Shown here: one piece after another, positions 26,779 to 37,180 of the stretch
How positions within the stretch are numbered: position 1 is the stretch's first letter
Layout: every line of letters starts with the position of its first letter
Source: Rhizobium sp. R634
Lineage (GTDB): Bacteria > Pseudomonadota > Alphaproteobacteria > Rhizobiales > Rhizobiaceae
Direction: 5' to 3'
Assembly: GCF_002211305.1 (NCBI RefSeq)
Contig: NZ_LOKW01000001.1
Location: forward strand, 434,001-498,000
Length of the DNA stretch: 64,000 bases
Translations under genes and position numbers: made by a program
Notes under the pieces: generated by a model
What the model was told of the DNA's origin: nothing
Seen by the model: the letters and a program-made list of their open reading frames with translations, nothing else
Database searches by the model: none

Positions 26779-28095
26779 TCACTGGACGGCTCGATCTGCG
26801 AGCGTCTGAGATTCGAAAGACGGGCCCGTGTTGGCCTGTGGCGCATTCTCCAGAATGCGCGGCTGAACGATCCTCACCACGTCGCCCGGTACCAGCACCG
26901 TCGTTTCCGAGGCTTCGAACTGACTGATTTGTCCGTCGCTGCGACGGGTCACGCTGAAGGTAAGCGGGAGGTCAACGACCAGGTTTTTCACACCATCATT
27001 GCTCCCAAGGTCGGTGATGAGCAGCTTCTGCAGTGTTTCGCGCTTCAGCTTGAATTGATCGAGATTTGCCCGCTCGGACTGTGCTTCGATCGCCACTTCG
27101 CTCCGGCGTGTGTCGTAGAGCCCCTCGAGGTTGCGCGTCGCCTCGCTGACCGCCTGGCGGCCCCGCATGACGGCGGTTACAAGGTCAAGCTTGTCGGAGC
27201 GGTAGGTCGTCAGCAACCGTTCCAGATCCATCTGCCTTGACGACACTGTCAGGCCCTTCTGGACCAGGGACTTGACGCTGGCCAACTGGTCCTCGACAGT
27301 TTTGATAATGTCGTCTGCGCCGGTCAGTTTCTCTTCCAGCGTCGAGATCTCGGTGGTCAAAAGATCGCGCAGTTCGGTGAACGCCCTTGCCTGCCTCTCC
27401 ACCGCATTGGCGCGAGCCCGAAAGATAATCCTTTCCTGATTGTATATGGCGGCGGCAAATTGCTGATCGGCGCCGGTCGCCTGATCGAAGACGATGTCCT
27501 TCGCTCCATCCATCTCCGCCTGGAGCCGCGCCAGCCGCGCGCTGCTGCGCAGGATCGAATGATCGATCTCGCGCAATTCTCCGACGATCTGGATCGAATG
27601 CGTTTCCTCCTGTTCCTTGGCGCGACGCGGACCGCCGCTCATGGCGAGCGATTGCAGGACGGTCAGTCCGGGGTGGAAACTGTATTGCCCAGGCGTGGTC
27701 ACGTCTCCCACGACGTAGATCGGCGGGTATTCGAGAATTTCGATGCTGACCGCCGGTGCCTGAACCAAGCCGATCTTTTCCTGCAGACGCTTGCCGATCT
27801 CGTTTGTGAGGTCGGTGTCTTTCAGATTGCCGACGGAAATAGAGCCAATGAACGGCAGGGAGACCGTACCGTCCTCGGAGACGCTGTATTCGCCGCCAAG
27901 CGCATCCCAGCGTTCATACTGGCCCTTGGACTGCATCCACTGGACGATCGTCAGGCGAATTTTCGTTTGTGGCGCCAAGGACGCGCTGTCGGCGAGAGCC
28001 GGCGGCGCGGCTCCGGCCAGAAAAACGAATGCGCTGATGGCAAACGTCGCGCAAAGGAGCGAGTGAGGGGTGCGGTGCGATGAATTCATGTACAT
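26779..28095 (-). CDS. Polysaccharide export protein (OPX family, ExoF/Wza-like)
   Basis: A 438-aa exported protein. After a signal peptide (cleavage after about residue 36, near ALADS; no lipobox Cys) comes the polysaccharide-export domain (LGGEYSVSEDGTVSLPFIG). An SLBB-like domain follows (PPIYVVGDVTTPGQYSFHPG), then a long coiled coil (about residues 165-345) and a C-terminal segment with VLVPGDVVRIVQP. The coiled coil and lack of lipoprotein Cys resemble rhizobial ExoF rather than Wza. ATG at 28095 has AGG six bases before it. A GTG 18 bases earlier is less likely. Partner of the Wzz-kinase and flippase in export. Confidence 0.89.
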   Translation of the reverse strand: MYMNSSHRTPHSLLCATFAISAFVFLAGAAPPALADSASLAPQTKIRLTIVQWMQSKGQYERWDALGGEYSVSEDGTVSLPFIGSISVGNLKDTDLTNEIGKRLQEKIGLVQAPAVSIEILEYPPIYVVGDVTTPGQYSFHPGLTVLQSLAMSGGPRRAKEQEETHSIQIVGELREIDHSILRSSARLARLQAEMDGAKDIVFDQATGADQQFAAAIYNQERIIFRARANAVERQARAFTELRDLLTTEISTLEEKLTGADDIIKTVEDQLASVKSLVQKGLTVSSRQMDLERLLTTYRSDKLDLVTAVMRGRQAVSEATRNLEGLYDTRRSEVAIEAQSERANLDQFKLKRETLQKLLITDLGSNDGVKNLVVDLPLTFSVTRRSDGQISQFEASETTVLVPGDVVRIVQPRILENAPQANTGPSFESQTLADRAVQ

Positions 28096-28620
28096 ATCTC
28101 GCCTGCAAAACACCCTTAAACGGATGCCAGTCCACGCTTTGACGCTGTTCGGCCGCCAAACGACAGGTTCGGAGCCGCATCGCTAGTGTGCAATCTGGCG
28201 AAGCCTTGAGGAAGGTGGAGGCCGCTTGCTTTGCCTCATCACTATTGATGAGGTGGGAGAGGGTGCCTCAGCCTAATCGAGCAGGAGCACATATCCCGCG
28301 CGGCGCAGAGCTATCATCCCGGAAGATCAAAGGTTTGCATGGAGGAATAGGCACGCTGGCCGAGAGGGGCGGCGACCAGCTGCGGCGCCGGGCCGTGATC
28401 GGGCAAGATCGAAGATGCCGCAATTCCAAGAGCCTCTGCCGTTGCTCAAAGTTCCGTGTGCGGCTTTCTGGTGCGGCAAAACGGCCGCTTGCCCAAAGGA
28501 TGCCGCCTGTAGAGCGAAAGGCGTAGGATATATTCTGGTCCTTTTCGACTATACTTGGGAGCTTCGTATTTAAGCGATCATCATAGATTCGATCCTATTA
28601 ATTTCACGAGGGTTTCTCTC
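28096..28620. other. Divergent promoter region before the giant gene
   Basis: About 525 bases lie between the minus-strand export gene and giant gene 1. It contains the perfect palindrome at 28235-28254. No gene was found, and the short frames look random. Confidence 0.5.
28235..28254. promoter_or_regulatory. Perfect 8-bp palindrome
   Basis: CCTCATCA-CTAT-TGATGAGG is a perfect inverted repeat between divergent genes, about 140 bases before the export gene and 370 before the giant gene. It looks like an operator rather than a terminator, as no T-run follows. Confidence 0.45.
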
Positions 28621-31600
28621 ATGTATCGCAACGCTCGCCGGTGGACTTCGCGCTCGCTCCTGATGGATTCGTTGGTTCCCCGTTGGTTGACGGTCGGCGG
28701 AAAGGAGAGGCCGCGCAAGCCTGGAAAGCACGGTGATAGCGCTCAACTCGCGGCAGCGGCGCAAACCGTGGATGGAAGCAAGCCGGGCACCCTTGTCGAC
28801 GATCCCCATGAGGACGCGGCGCTCAACGAGCATGATACCAGGCAGAGCGCAGACGTGAATGGCGAGGCGGTTAGTCGGGCCGACGACAGCCCCGCAGCGC
28901 CGCCCTTGCCTGACGCTTTCACGATCAATCGCGAAATAGGAGAGCGAAGCGGTGATATGACCCGGTCTGTGCTCTCCTCTCAGGCGCCGGGTTTCGTCCA
29001 TTTCGCGCCGGATGCGGACAGAGTTGCGTTTGGGGCAACGCCGCGCACTTATCCTGGCATGAGCTCCATAGGCGACGATCCTCTTGCTTCGTACCTGCCG
29101 CAAGGCTCTGCACCGACAGCGTCCGGGCAAGTTTCCGCTACGGTGGCGGCTGAGCGGTCACACTCGGGCAGCGTCGTCATTCTCGAATCGACGCCGTCAG
29201 CGCAGTCGACCGCGCAGCATGCTGGAGCGAATGCGCTGGCGTTCGGCATGCCCTTTGGTGTGTGCGGGTGCGGCTACTTTACCTCCCCGACGCGTATCCT
29301 CGATTGGGCCCATGGCGGCGCCCTGCTGCAGCAGGACGGCCAATTGCCGGGCACCAAGCTGACCGAGGGGCCGGACTATGTGGCGACGATCAAGCGGGCG
29401 ATCGGCGCCTCGATCAGCGACCCGCTCCTCGATCGTGACCTGTCGCCTCTTTCCGGCTGGCGCGGAACCGCGAACTGGACAGAATCAACGGTCAACGGAT
29501 CATTGCCAGGCGGCGGAGAGACAGGAAAGGGCACCACCACGAAAGGTGTCGGCGTGCTTTCCGGCTCGGTGACGACGCCACCCCAACCTTCTGCGCAGCG
29601 ATCGTTGACAACGCAAAATCTGGCGGCCGCAGCAGCAAGCAACGCGATTGTATTGGAAAACCAGAAGCAGGGTAACCCGGAGAGCGAATGGGGCATCGAC
29701 GGTGCCGGCAGCTCCAACATCGAGGGGTTTGCGACAGACATCAGCGTCGACAACGGCAAGACGATCAACTTCAAGATCAATACCAACTCCACCAACTACC
29801 GGATCGATATTTATCGCCTCGGCTATTATGGCGGCATGGGCGCCCGCAAGGTTCACACCATTCAGCACACCGGCTTGCAGACGCAGCCCAATGCGTTGCG
29901 CAACGCCACGACCGGAACCGTGGATGCCGGCAACTGGGCGGTCTCGGCGTCGTGGACCGTGCCGGAGGACGCCGTCTCAGGCGTCTATATCGCCAAGCTC
30001 GTCCGTCAGGATGGCACCGCCGGCGAAAATCACATCCCGTTCATCGTCCGTGACGACTCCAGCCAAAGCGACATCGTCTTTCAGACGGCAGATCAGACCT
30101 GGCAGGCTTACAACGGCTGGGGCGGCGCAAATCTCTATGGCGGCAACGGCCCGGCGACGGGGCAGGGTGCTGGTCGCGCCTATGCGGTCAGTTATAACAG
30201 ACCGATTGCGACCCGCGGTGGGGTCGGCACTTTTGCCGGCCCGCAGGACTATCTGTTCGGCGCCGAATATGCGGGCATCTACTGGCTGGAACAGAACGGC
30301 TATGACGTCTCCTACCTGTCGGGTGTCGACGTTGACCGCTACGGCAGCCTGCTGCTCAATCACAAGACCTATATCGACGCCGGGCATGACGAATACTGGT
30401 CGGGGCAGCAGAGAACGAATGTCGAAGCTGCGCGCGATGCCGGCGTCAACTTGATGTTCTGGAGCGGCAACGAGGTTTATTGGCGCACCCGCTGGGGCAA
30501 TGCCTATAGCGCCGACGGCACGCCTTATCGCACTTTGATCACCTACAAGGAGACATGGGCCGGATCCGGCATCGATCCTTCCAACGAATGGACGGGCACT
30601 TTCCGCGATCCACGCTTCAGCCCGCCTGCCATCGGCGGCGGAAGCCCGGAAAACTCACTGACCGGGCAGTTGTTCAAGGTCGACGACGTCGGCAGCAATC
30701 TCCAGGCGATCACTATTCCCTACGACGACGCCAATCTGCGTTTCTGGCGCAATACGAGCGTCGCCAACCTTCAGCCTGGCCAGACGGCAACGCTCACCAA
30801 GAACTATCTCGGCTACGAGTGGGACGAAGCGTCCGACAACGGCTTCGACCCGGCGGGCCTTGTCAAGCTGTCGTCGACAACGCTTCCGGTCAGCACCTAC
30901 CTGCTCGATTATGGCAACACGACCGGCAATGCGACCGCCACCCATAATCTGACGCTCTATCGCGCGCCGAGCGGTGCGCTGGTGTTCGGCGCCGGCACCG
31001 TCTACTGGACTTGGGGCCTGAGCGACAATCACGATCTCACGGCGACTCCGACGGACCCGCGCGTGCAGCAGGCGATGGTCAACCTGCTTGCCGATATGGG
31101 GATTCAACCCGGGACGCTGCAATCCGGGCTCGTCGCCGGGACCGCTTCGGCGGACCAGGCTGCTCCGACCTCCGTCATCACGGTGCCCGGGACGGTGGCC
31201 GTTGGATCTAACGTGACGATCACAGGCACCGCTGCCGACACGGGCGGCGGGGTGGTCGCCGGCGTCGAGGTTTCGACCGACAACGGCGCGAGCTGGCATC
31301 CCGCGACAGGCGATGAAAACTGGACCTATAGCTGGTCGCCGCAGGTTGCCGGCAGCTACACGATCCGGTCCCGCGCCGTAGACGACAGCATCAACCTCGA
31401 AACACCCTCGGCCGGACGCACGGTCACCGTCAGCGGACCGAGTTACACGTCCCTTTTCGGCTCGGCGACGCCGGCTATCGTCAACACAAACGATAGCTCA
31501 GCCGTCGAACTCGGGGTCCGTTTCCAGACCTCCGTGGCAGGGACGGTCAGCGGCATTCGTTTTTACAAGGGCAGCCTGGACACGGGCACGCACACAGGTT

Positions 31601-34600
31601 CACTCTGGTCGAGCACGGGCACGCGGATCGCCACTCTCACCTTCACCAACGAGACCGCCAGCGGCTGGCAGACCGCGTTTTTTTCCAGTCCTGTGGCATT
31701 GACGCCCGGGCAGGTCTATACGGCGTCTTACCATACCAATACCGGTCGTTACTCGACCACCGCCGACTATTTCCTCTCCAATGTGACGAGCGGCCCGCTG
31801 ACGGCACCGGCGACAGGCAACGGCGTATACAGATACGGCAGCGGCAGCCTGTACCCAACAGCCACCTTTAATGAGACGAATTACTGGGTCGATGTGATGT
31901 TCAATCCGTCGTCCTCGAACACGACGCCGACGGCGGTTGCGGATGCGGGGGATGCGACCGAGAAGGGCGGGGTGGCCAACGGCTCGGGCGGTGTGGTCGC
32001 CAGCGGCAATGTCTTGACCAACGACACCGATCCGGATGCCGGCGACACCAAGACGGTGACGGCGGTCCGCTTCGGCACGACATCGGGCACGCTCGGCACG
32101 GCGCTCAGCGGCACCTATGGCAGTCTCGTGCTCAACGCATCGGGCGCCTACAGCTATGCCGTCAATGAGGCCAACAGCGCCGTGCAGGGACTGCGCCTGT
32201 CGACCAACACGCTGAGCGAGGTCTTCAGCTATACGATGCGCGACACGTCGGGCGCCACCGCCACGGCAAACATCACCATCACCATCCACGGCGCCAATGA
32301 CGCGCCGGTGCTGGCCGTCCAGACGGCGAGCCAGAACGCCACCGTCGGCTCGGCCTTCTCCTTCGCGGTGCCGTCCACGACCTTCACCGATGTCGACGGC
32401 GGCGAAACGCTGGCCTATGCGGCCACGGCCGCCGACGGCACGGCGCTGCCATCCTGGCTCACCTTCAACGCCACGACGCGCACCTTCAGCGGCACGCCGA
32501 CGGCAACCGGCACCTATGGCGTCAGGGTGACGGCAACCGATCTCGGCGGCCTCTCGGCCAACGAGACCTTCAATATCGCCGTGTCGACATCAGGCAACAC
32601 GACGCCGACGGCGGTTGCCGATGCCGGGGATGCGACGGAAAAGGGCGGCGTCGCCAACGGCTCGGGCGGCGTGGCCGCCAGCGGCAATGTCTTGACCAAT
32701 GATACCGACCCGGATGCCGGCGACACCAAGACGGTGACGGCGGTCAGCTTCGGGGCGACGTCGGGCACGCTCGGCGCAGCCCTCAACGGCGCCTATGGCA
32801 GTCTGGTGCTCAACGCATCGGGTGCCTATAGCTATGCCGTCAACGAGGCCAACAGCGCCGTGCAGGGACTGCGCCAGTCGACCAACACGCTGAGCGAGGT
32901 CTTCAGCTATACGATGCGCGACGCTGCCGGCGCCATCGCCACGGCAAACCTGACCGTCACCATCCACGGCGCCAATGATGCGCCGGTGCTCGCCGTCCAG
33001 ACGGCAAACCAGAATGCCACCGTCGGCTCGGCCTTCTCCTTCGCGGTGCCGTCCACGACCTTCACCGATGTCGACAGCGGCGAAACGCTGGCCTATGCGG
33101 CCACGGCCGCCGACGGCACGGCGCTGCCCTCCTGGCTCACCTTCAACGCTTCGACGCGGACCTTCAGCGGCACGCCGACGGCAGCCGGCACCTACGGCGT
33201 CAGGGTGACGGCGACCGATCTCGGCGGCCTCGCCGCCAACGAGACCTTCAATATCACTGCGACGGTGGCGCCTGCGACCTACAGTCTGTTCAGTGCCTCC
33301 AGCACGCCGGCGCAGACGAACCTCAATGACGGCCAGCAGCTCGAGCTCGGCGTCAAGTTCCAGTCGAACGTCGCCGGTGACGTCACCGCCATCAGGTTCT
33401 ACCGCAGCGCCAACGACAACGGGCAAAACGTCGTCGATCTGTGGACCTCCACCGGCACCAGGCTCGCCACCGCCACCTTCACCAACACCACGGCGAGCGG
33501 CTGGCAGACGGTGAACTTTGCAACACCCGTCATCATCACAGCCAACACCACCTATGTCGCCTCCTATCACACAACAGGCGCATACGTGGCGACCAACAAT
33601 TTTTATACGGCCGCGGTCACCAATGGTCCGTTGACGGCCCAGTCAAGTGCCGTCGCCGGCGGCAATGGCGTCTACCGTTATGGCGGATCTGCCACCACAG
33701 GCATTTTCCCGAATGCCAGCTTTAACGCATCCAATTACTTTGCCGATGTGGTCTTCCGGCCGTCGACGTCAGGCAACACGACGCCGACGGCGGTTGCGGA
33801 TGCGGGGGATGCGACCGAGAAGGGCGGGGTGGCCAACGGCTCGGGCGGTGTGGTCGCCAGCGGCAATGTCTTGACCAACGACACCGATCCGGATGCCGGC
33901 GACACCAAGACGGTGACGGCGGTCCGCTTCGGCACGACATCGGGCACGCTCGGCACGGCGCTCAGCGGCACCTATGGCAGTCTCGTGCTCAACGCATCGG
34001 GCGCCTACAGCTATGCCGTCAATGAGGCCAACAGCGCCGTGCAGGGACTGCGCCTGTCGACCAACACGCTGAGCGAGGTCTTCAGCTATACGATGCGCGA
34101 CACGTCGGGCGCCACCGCCACGGCAAACATCACCATCACCATCCACGGCGCCAATGACGCGCCGGTGCTGGCCGTCCAGACGGCGAGCCAGAACGCCACC
34201 GTCGGCTCGGCCTTCTCCTTCGCGGTGCCGTCCACGACCTTCACCGATGTCGACGGCGGCGAAACGCTGGCCTATGCGGCCACGGCCGCCGACGGCACGG
34301 CGCTGCCATCCTGGCTCACCTTCAACGCCACGACGCGCACCTTCAGCGGCACGCCGACGGCAACCGGCACCTATGGCGTCAGGGTGACGGCAACCGATCT
34401 CGGCGGCCTCTCGGCCAACGAGACCTTCAATATCGCCGTGTCGACATCAGGCAACACGACGCCGACGGCGGTTGCCGATGCCGGGGATGCGACGGAAAAG
34501 GGCGGCGTCGCCAACGGCTCGGGCGGCGTGGCCGCCAGCGGCAATGTCTTGACCAATGATACCGACCCGGATGCCGGCGACACCAAGACGGTGACGGCGG

Positions 34601-35634
34601 TCAGCTTCGGGGCGACGTCGGGCACGCTCGGCGCAGCCCTCAACGGCGCCTATGGCAGTCTGGTGCTCAACGCATCGGGTGCCTATAGCTATGCCGTCAA
34701 CGAGGCCAACAGCGCCGTGCAGGGACTGCGCCAGTCGACCAACACGCTGAGCGAGGTCTTCAGCTATACGATGCGCGACGCTGCCGGCGCCATCGCCACG
34801 GCAAACCTGACCGTCACCATCCACGGCGCCAATGATGCGCCGGTGCTCGCCGTCCAGACGGCAAACCAGAATGCCACCGTCGGCTCGGCCTTCTCCTTCG
34901 CGGTGCCGTCCACGACCTTCACCGATGTCGACAGCGGCGAAACGCTGGCCTATGCGGCCACGGCCGCCGACGGCACGGCGCTGCCCTCCTGGCTCACCTT
35001 CAACGCTTCGACGCGGACCTTCAGCGGCACGCCGACGGCAGCCGGCACCTACGGCGTCAGGGTGACGGCGACCGATCTCGGCGGCCTCGCCGCCAACGAG
35101 ACCTTCAATATCACTGCGACGGTGGCGCCTGCGACCTACAGTCTGTTCAGTGCCTCCAGCACGCCGGCGCAGACGAACCTCAATGACGGCCAGCAGCTCG
35201 AGCTCGGCGTCAAGTTCCAGTCGAACGTCGCCGGTGACGTCACCGCCATCAGGTTCTACCGCAGCGCCAACGACAACGGGCAAAACGTCGTCGATCTGTG
35301 GACCTCCACCGGCACCAGGCTCGCCACCGCCACCTTCACCAACACCACGGCGAGCGGCTGGCAGACGGTGAACTTTGCAACACCCGTCACCATCACAGCC
35401 AACACCACCTATGTCGCCTCCTATCACACAACAGGCGCATACGTGGCGACGGATGGCTTCTTCACCAACGGCGTCAGCAACGGTCCGCTGTCGGCGCTAT
35501 CCAGCGCTGCCGCCGGCGGCAATGGGGTCTATGCCTATGGCGGATCTGCCACCACGGGTCTCTTCCCCACCAATACCTACGATTCGGCAAATTATTACGC
35601 CGATGTGGTCTTCCGACCGCAGCTTGTCGCCTGA
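28621..35634 (+). CDS. Giant modular protein 1: DMFase-beta-like domain, Ig-like, DUF4082 and VCBS/Ig repeats
   Basis: A predicted 2,337-aa protein. Residues 1-340 are low-complexity with a GVCGCGYF cysteine motif near 213. About 341-833 resembles the N,N-dimethylformamidase beta subunit ([41 protein letters not shown]). About 843-937 is Ig-like. DUF4082 domains lie at about 941-1096, 1553-1714 and 2172-2335, separated by pairs of VCBS-like plus Ig-like units of 226 residues at about 1100-1550 and 1719-2169. There is no signal peptide. With an ABC/HlyD pair downstream, type I secretion is likely (inference). ATG at 28621 has GAGGG eight bases upstream. The second VCBS/DUF4082 block is an almost exact duplicate of the first. 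It could be an adhesin, a secreted hydrolase or both. Confidence 0.85.
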   Translation: MYRNARRWTSRSLLMDSLVPRWLTVGGKERPRKPGKHGDSAQLAAAAQTVDGSKPGTLVDDPHEDAALNEHDTRQSADVNGEAVSRADDSPAAPPLPDAFTINREIGERSGDMTRSVLSSQAPGFVHFAPDADRVAFGATPRTYPGMSSIGDDPLASYLPQGSAPTASGQVSATVAAERSHSGSVVILESTPSAQSTAQHAGANALAFGMPFGVCGCGYFTSPTRILDWAHGGALLQQDGQLPGTKLTEGPDYVATIKRAIGASISDPLLDRDLSPLSGWRGTANWTESTVNGSLPGGGETGKGTTTKGVGVLSGSVTTPPQPSAQRSLTTQNLAAAAASNAIVLENQKQGNPESEWGIDGAGSSNIEGFATDISVDNGKTINFKINTNSTNYRIDIYRLGYYGGMGARKVHTIQHTGLQTQPNALRNATTGTVDAGNWAVSASWTVPEDAVSGVYIAKLVRQDGTAGENHIPFIVRDDSSQSDIVFQTADQTWQAYNGWGGANLYGGNGPATGQGAGRAYAVSYNRPIATRGGVGTFAGPQDYLFGAEYAGIYWLEQNGYDVSYLSGVDVDRYGSLLLNHKTYIDAGHDEYWSGQQRTNVEAARDAGVNLMFWSGNEVYWRTRWGNAYSADGTPYRTLITYKETWAGSGIDPSNEWTGTFRDPRFSPPAIGGGSPENSLTGQLFKVDDVGSNLQAITIPYDDANLRFWRNTSVANLQPGQTATLTKNYLGYEWDEASDNGFDPAGLVKLSSTTLPVSTYLLDYGNTTGNATATHNLTLYRAPSGALVFGAGTVYWTWGLSDNHDLTATPTDPRVQQAMVNLLADMGIQPGTLQSGLVAGTASADQAAPTSVITVPGTVAVGSNVTITGTAADTGGGVVAGVEVSTDNGASWHPATGDENWTYSWSPQVAGSYTIRSRAVDDSINLETPSAGRTVTVSGPSYTSLFGSATPAIVNTNDSSAVELGVRFQTSVAGTVSGIRFYKGSLDTGTHTGSLWSSTGTRIATLTFTNETASGWQTAFFSSPVALTPGQVYTASYHTNTGRYSTTADYFLSNVTSGPLTAPATGNGVYRYGSGSLYPTATFNETNYWVDVMFNPSSSNTTPTAVADAGDATEKGGVANGSGGVVASGNVLTNDTDPDAGDTKTVTAVRFGTTSGTLGTALSGTYGSLVLNASGAYSYAVNEANSAVQGLRLSTNTLSEVFSYTMRDTSGATATANITITIHGANDAPVLAVQTASQNATVGSAFSFAVPSTTFTDVDGGETLAYAATAADGTALPSWLTFNATTRTFSGTPTATGTYGVRVTATDLGGLSANETFNIAVSTSGNTTPTAVADAGDATEKGGVANGSGGVAASGNVLTNDTDPDAGDTKTVTAVSFGATSGTLGAALNGAYGSLVLNASGAYSYAVNEANSAVQGLRQSTNTLSEVFSYTMRDAAGAIATANLTVTIHGANDAPVLAVQTANQNATVGSAFSFAVPSTTFTDVDSGETLAYAATAADGTALPSWLTFNASTRTFSGTPTAAGTYGVRVTATDLGGLAANETFNITATVAPATYSLFSASSTPAQTNLNDGQQLELGVKFQSNVAGDVTAIRFYRSANDNGQNVVDLWTSTGTRLATATFTNTTASGWQTVNFATPVIITANTTYVASYHTTGAYVATNNFYTAAVTNGPLTAQSSAVAGGNGVYRYGGSATTGIFPNASFNASNYFADVVFRPSTSGNTTPTAVADAGDATEKGGVANGSGGVVASGNVLTNDTDPDAGDTKTVTAVRFGTTSGTLGTALSGTYGSLVLNASGAYSYAVNEANSAVQGLRLSTNTLSEVFSYTMRDTSGATATANITITIHGANDAPVLAVQTASQNATVGSAFSFAVPSTTFTDVDGGETLAYAATAADGTALPSWLTFNATTRTFSGTPTATGTYGVRVTATDLGGLSANETFNIAVSTSGNTTPTAVADAGDATEKGGVANGSGGVAASGNVLTNDTDPDAGDTKTVTAVSFGATSGTLGAALNGAYGSLVLNASGAYSYAVNEANSAVQGLRQSTNTLSEVFSYTMRDAAGAIATANLTVTIHGANDAPVLAVQTANQNATVGSAFSFAVPSTTFTDVDSGETLAYAATAADGTALPSWLTFNASTRTFSGTPTAAGTYGVRVTATDLGGLAANETFNITATVAPATYSLFSASSTPAQTNLNDGQQLELGVKFQSNVAGDVTAIRFYRSANDNGQNVVDLWTSTGTRLATATFTNTTASGWQTVNFATPVTITANTTYVASYHTTGAYVATDGFFTNGVSNGPLSALSSAAAGGNGVYAYGGSATTGLFPTNTYDSANYYADVVFRPQLVA
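31918..33593 (+). repeat. Intragenic tandem duplication, copy 1
   Basis: A 1,676-bp segment inside giant gene 1 recurs 1,857 bp downstream with one base difference noted (T33533 versus C35390, Ile versus Thr). It covers two VCBS/Ig units and most of a DUF4082 domain. Inside it, two related 678-bp (226-codon) units follow each other. Confidence 0.92.
33775..35450 (+). repeat. Intragenic tandem duplication, copy 2
   Basis: Second copy of the 1,676-bp segment, in frame (period 619 codons). Past 33593/35450 the two DUF4082 tails diverge at once, so the near-identity has a sharp edge. This suggests a recent duplication or gene conversion. Confidence 0.92.
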
Positions 35635-35723
35635 CGCGTAAAACGAGGTTAGAAACGGTTTCGAATGAGGCTCATAAGACGCTGATGTCAGTCGCTCCGA
35701 ATGCCCTCATTGACAGGATGCCG

Positions 35724-36908
35724 ATGAACCGCGTCGACCGGCTGCCGGTGACAGTGCTCTCGGGTTTTCTCGGCGCCGGCAAGACGACGCTTCTCAGCCA
35801 CGTGCTGAGCAATCGCGAGGGTCTGCGGGTCGCCGTCATCGTCAACGATATGAGCGAAGTGAACATAGATGCCAGTCTCATTCGAGACGGCGGCTGCAAC
35901 CTGTCGCATACGACGGAGACGTTGATCGAGCTCAGCAATGGCTGCATATGCTGCACCCTGCGCAATGATCTCCTGACGGAAGTGCGGCGACTGGCCGAAG
36001 AGGGGCGATACGACTATCTGCTGATCGAAGGGACCGGCATTGCCGAGCCATGCCCAATCGCGGCAACTTTTTCATTCCGCGACGAGAGCGGTGTTTCGCT
36101 TTCCGATTTTGCGAAACTCGATACGATGGTGACCGTCGTCGACGCCGCAAGCCTCCTGGCCGATTACAGCAGCGCCGACCTGCTTCGCGATCGCGGGCTG
36201 CAGCGGGACGGCGAGGACCGGCGGACGCTCATCGACCTGTTGGTGGACCAGATCGAGTTTGCCGATATTGTCGTGATCAACAAGATCTCGGATGCGAGCG
36301 AAGAGGTCCGCGCGGACGTTCGCAAGACGGTGGCTGCGCTCAACCCGGATGCACGCCAGGTGGAGACTGACTTCGGCGAGGTCGCGCTTGCAAGCATCCT
36401 TAATACGGGCCTCTTCGACGAAGTAAAAGCTGCTGCCCACCCGCTGTGGCACAAAGAGCTGTACAGCCCTAGCGACCATGTTCCGGAGACGGAGGAATAC
36501 GGGGTAACGAGCTTCGTCTATCGCACGAGGCGTCCCTTCGACCCCACGCGGTTTAGAGCCTTCCTGGACGAGCCCTGGCCGGGGGTCATCCGCGCCAAGG
36601 GCCATTTCTGGCTGGCCACGCGGCCGCGTCACGTGGGTGTGATGTCGGCCGCCGGGATGCAGCGGCGCTGCGAACCCATGGGGCTCTGGTGGGCGGCCGT
36701 TCCCCGACAGGACTGGCCTAGCCATCAGCAGTTTCGTCAGCATATCGAGAGCCGGTGGCACAGCGCTTGGGGCGACCGTCGGCAGGAGCTCGTGTTCATC
36801 GGTGTTGATATGGACGAGACGGGTGTCCGGAGCGCGTTGGACAACTGTCTGGCCAGCTCGGATCCACGGGACTGGTCGGCTCTCGAAGATCCATTTCCGG
36901 CCTGGTAG
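35724..36908 (+). CDS. CobW/COG0523 GTPase 1 (putative metallochaperone)
   Basis: A 394-aa G3E-family P-loop GTPase. It has Walker [10 protein letters not shown] (residues 14-22), the metal-binding GCICC (Cys74, Cys76, Cys77), EGTGIAEP, the VVINK guanine motif, and a CobW C-terminal domain ([14 protein letters not shown]). Relatives (CobW, ZigA/YciC, ZNG1) deliver metals such as cobalt or zinc to client proteins. ATG at 35724 matches the start of the paralogue at 42510 and has AGG six bases upstream. An ATG at 35685 is possible. It follows giant gene 1 by 89 bases. The genetic link suggests metal supply to that protein, which is inference. Confidence 0.9.
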   Translation: MNRVDRLPVTVLSGFLGAGKTTLLSHVLSNREGLRVAVIVNDMSEVNIDASLIRDGGCNLSHTTETLIELSNGCICCTLRNDLLTEVRRLAEEGRYDYLLIEGTGIAEPCPIAATFSFRDESGVSLSDFAKLDTMVTVVDAASLLADYSSADLLRDRGLQRDGEDRRTLIDLLVDQIEFADIVVINKISDASEEVRADVRKTVAALNPDARQVETDFGEVALASILNTGLFDEVKAAAHPLWHKELYSPSDHVPETEEYGVTSFVYRTRRPFDPTRFRAFLDEPWPGVIRAKGHFWLATRPRHVGVMSAAGMQRRCEPMGLWWAAVPRQDWPSHQQFRQHIESRWHSAWGDRRQELVFIGVDMDETGVRSALDNCLASSDPRDWSALEDPFPAW

Positions 36909-37180
36909 CACGGAGCGCCGCAGGACAAGGCCGGCGCTTACCTCTTCGACAGCCGGATTGGCGAAGTCGGGTCAAGCAATCTCTTTTTCCACCGGTGTCA
37001 GCCGCTTAAAGCAGCGGCAGCAGGAGGCTTTGGGGCCTATCGGTCGGGTATGGCGTGAGGGTCATCATATCGGCGTATGCGGTACCACCCACATACCCCT
37101 GATTGCTGTCGTACGCTCCGTTTCGAAAGCTGGCAGGATGAAATCTCCAATGCTGGTCGACGGAAACGGGGACGCCGCTC

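Noticed and set aside
32590..35427. Two 326-codon minus-strand frames inside giant gene 1
   Set aside because: They are almost identical because they lie opposite the duplicated segment. Composition is Gly/Arg-rich with no domain, so they are shadows.
31918..35450. Repeated segments as a CRISPR array or insertion sequence
   Set aside because: The repeats are long, in frame and code for VCBS/Ig and DUF4082 domains. There are no short repeat-spacer units and no transposase.
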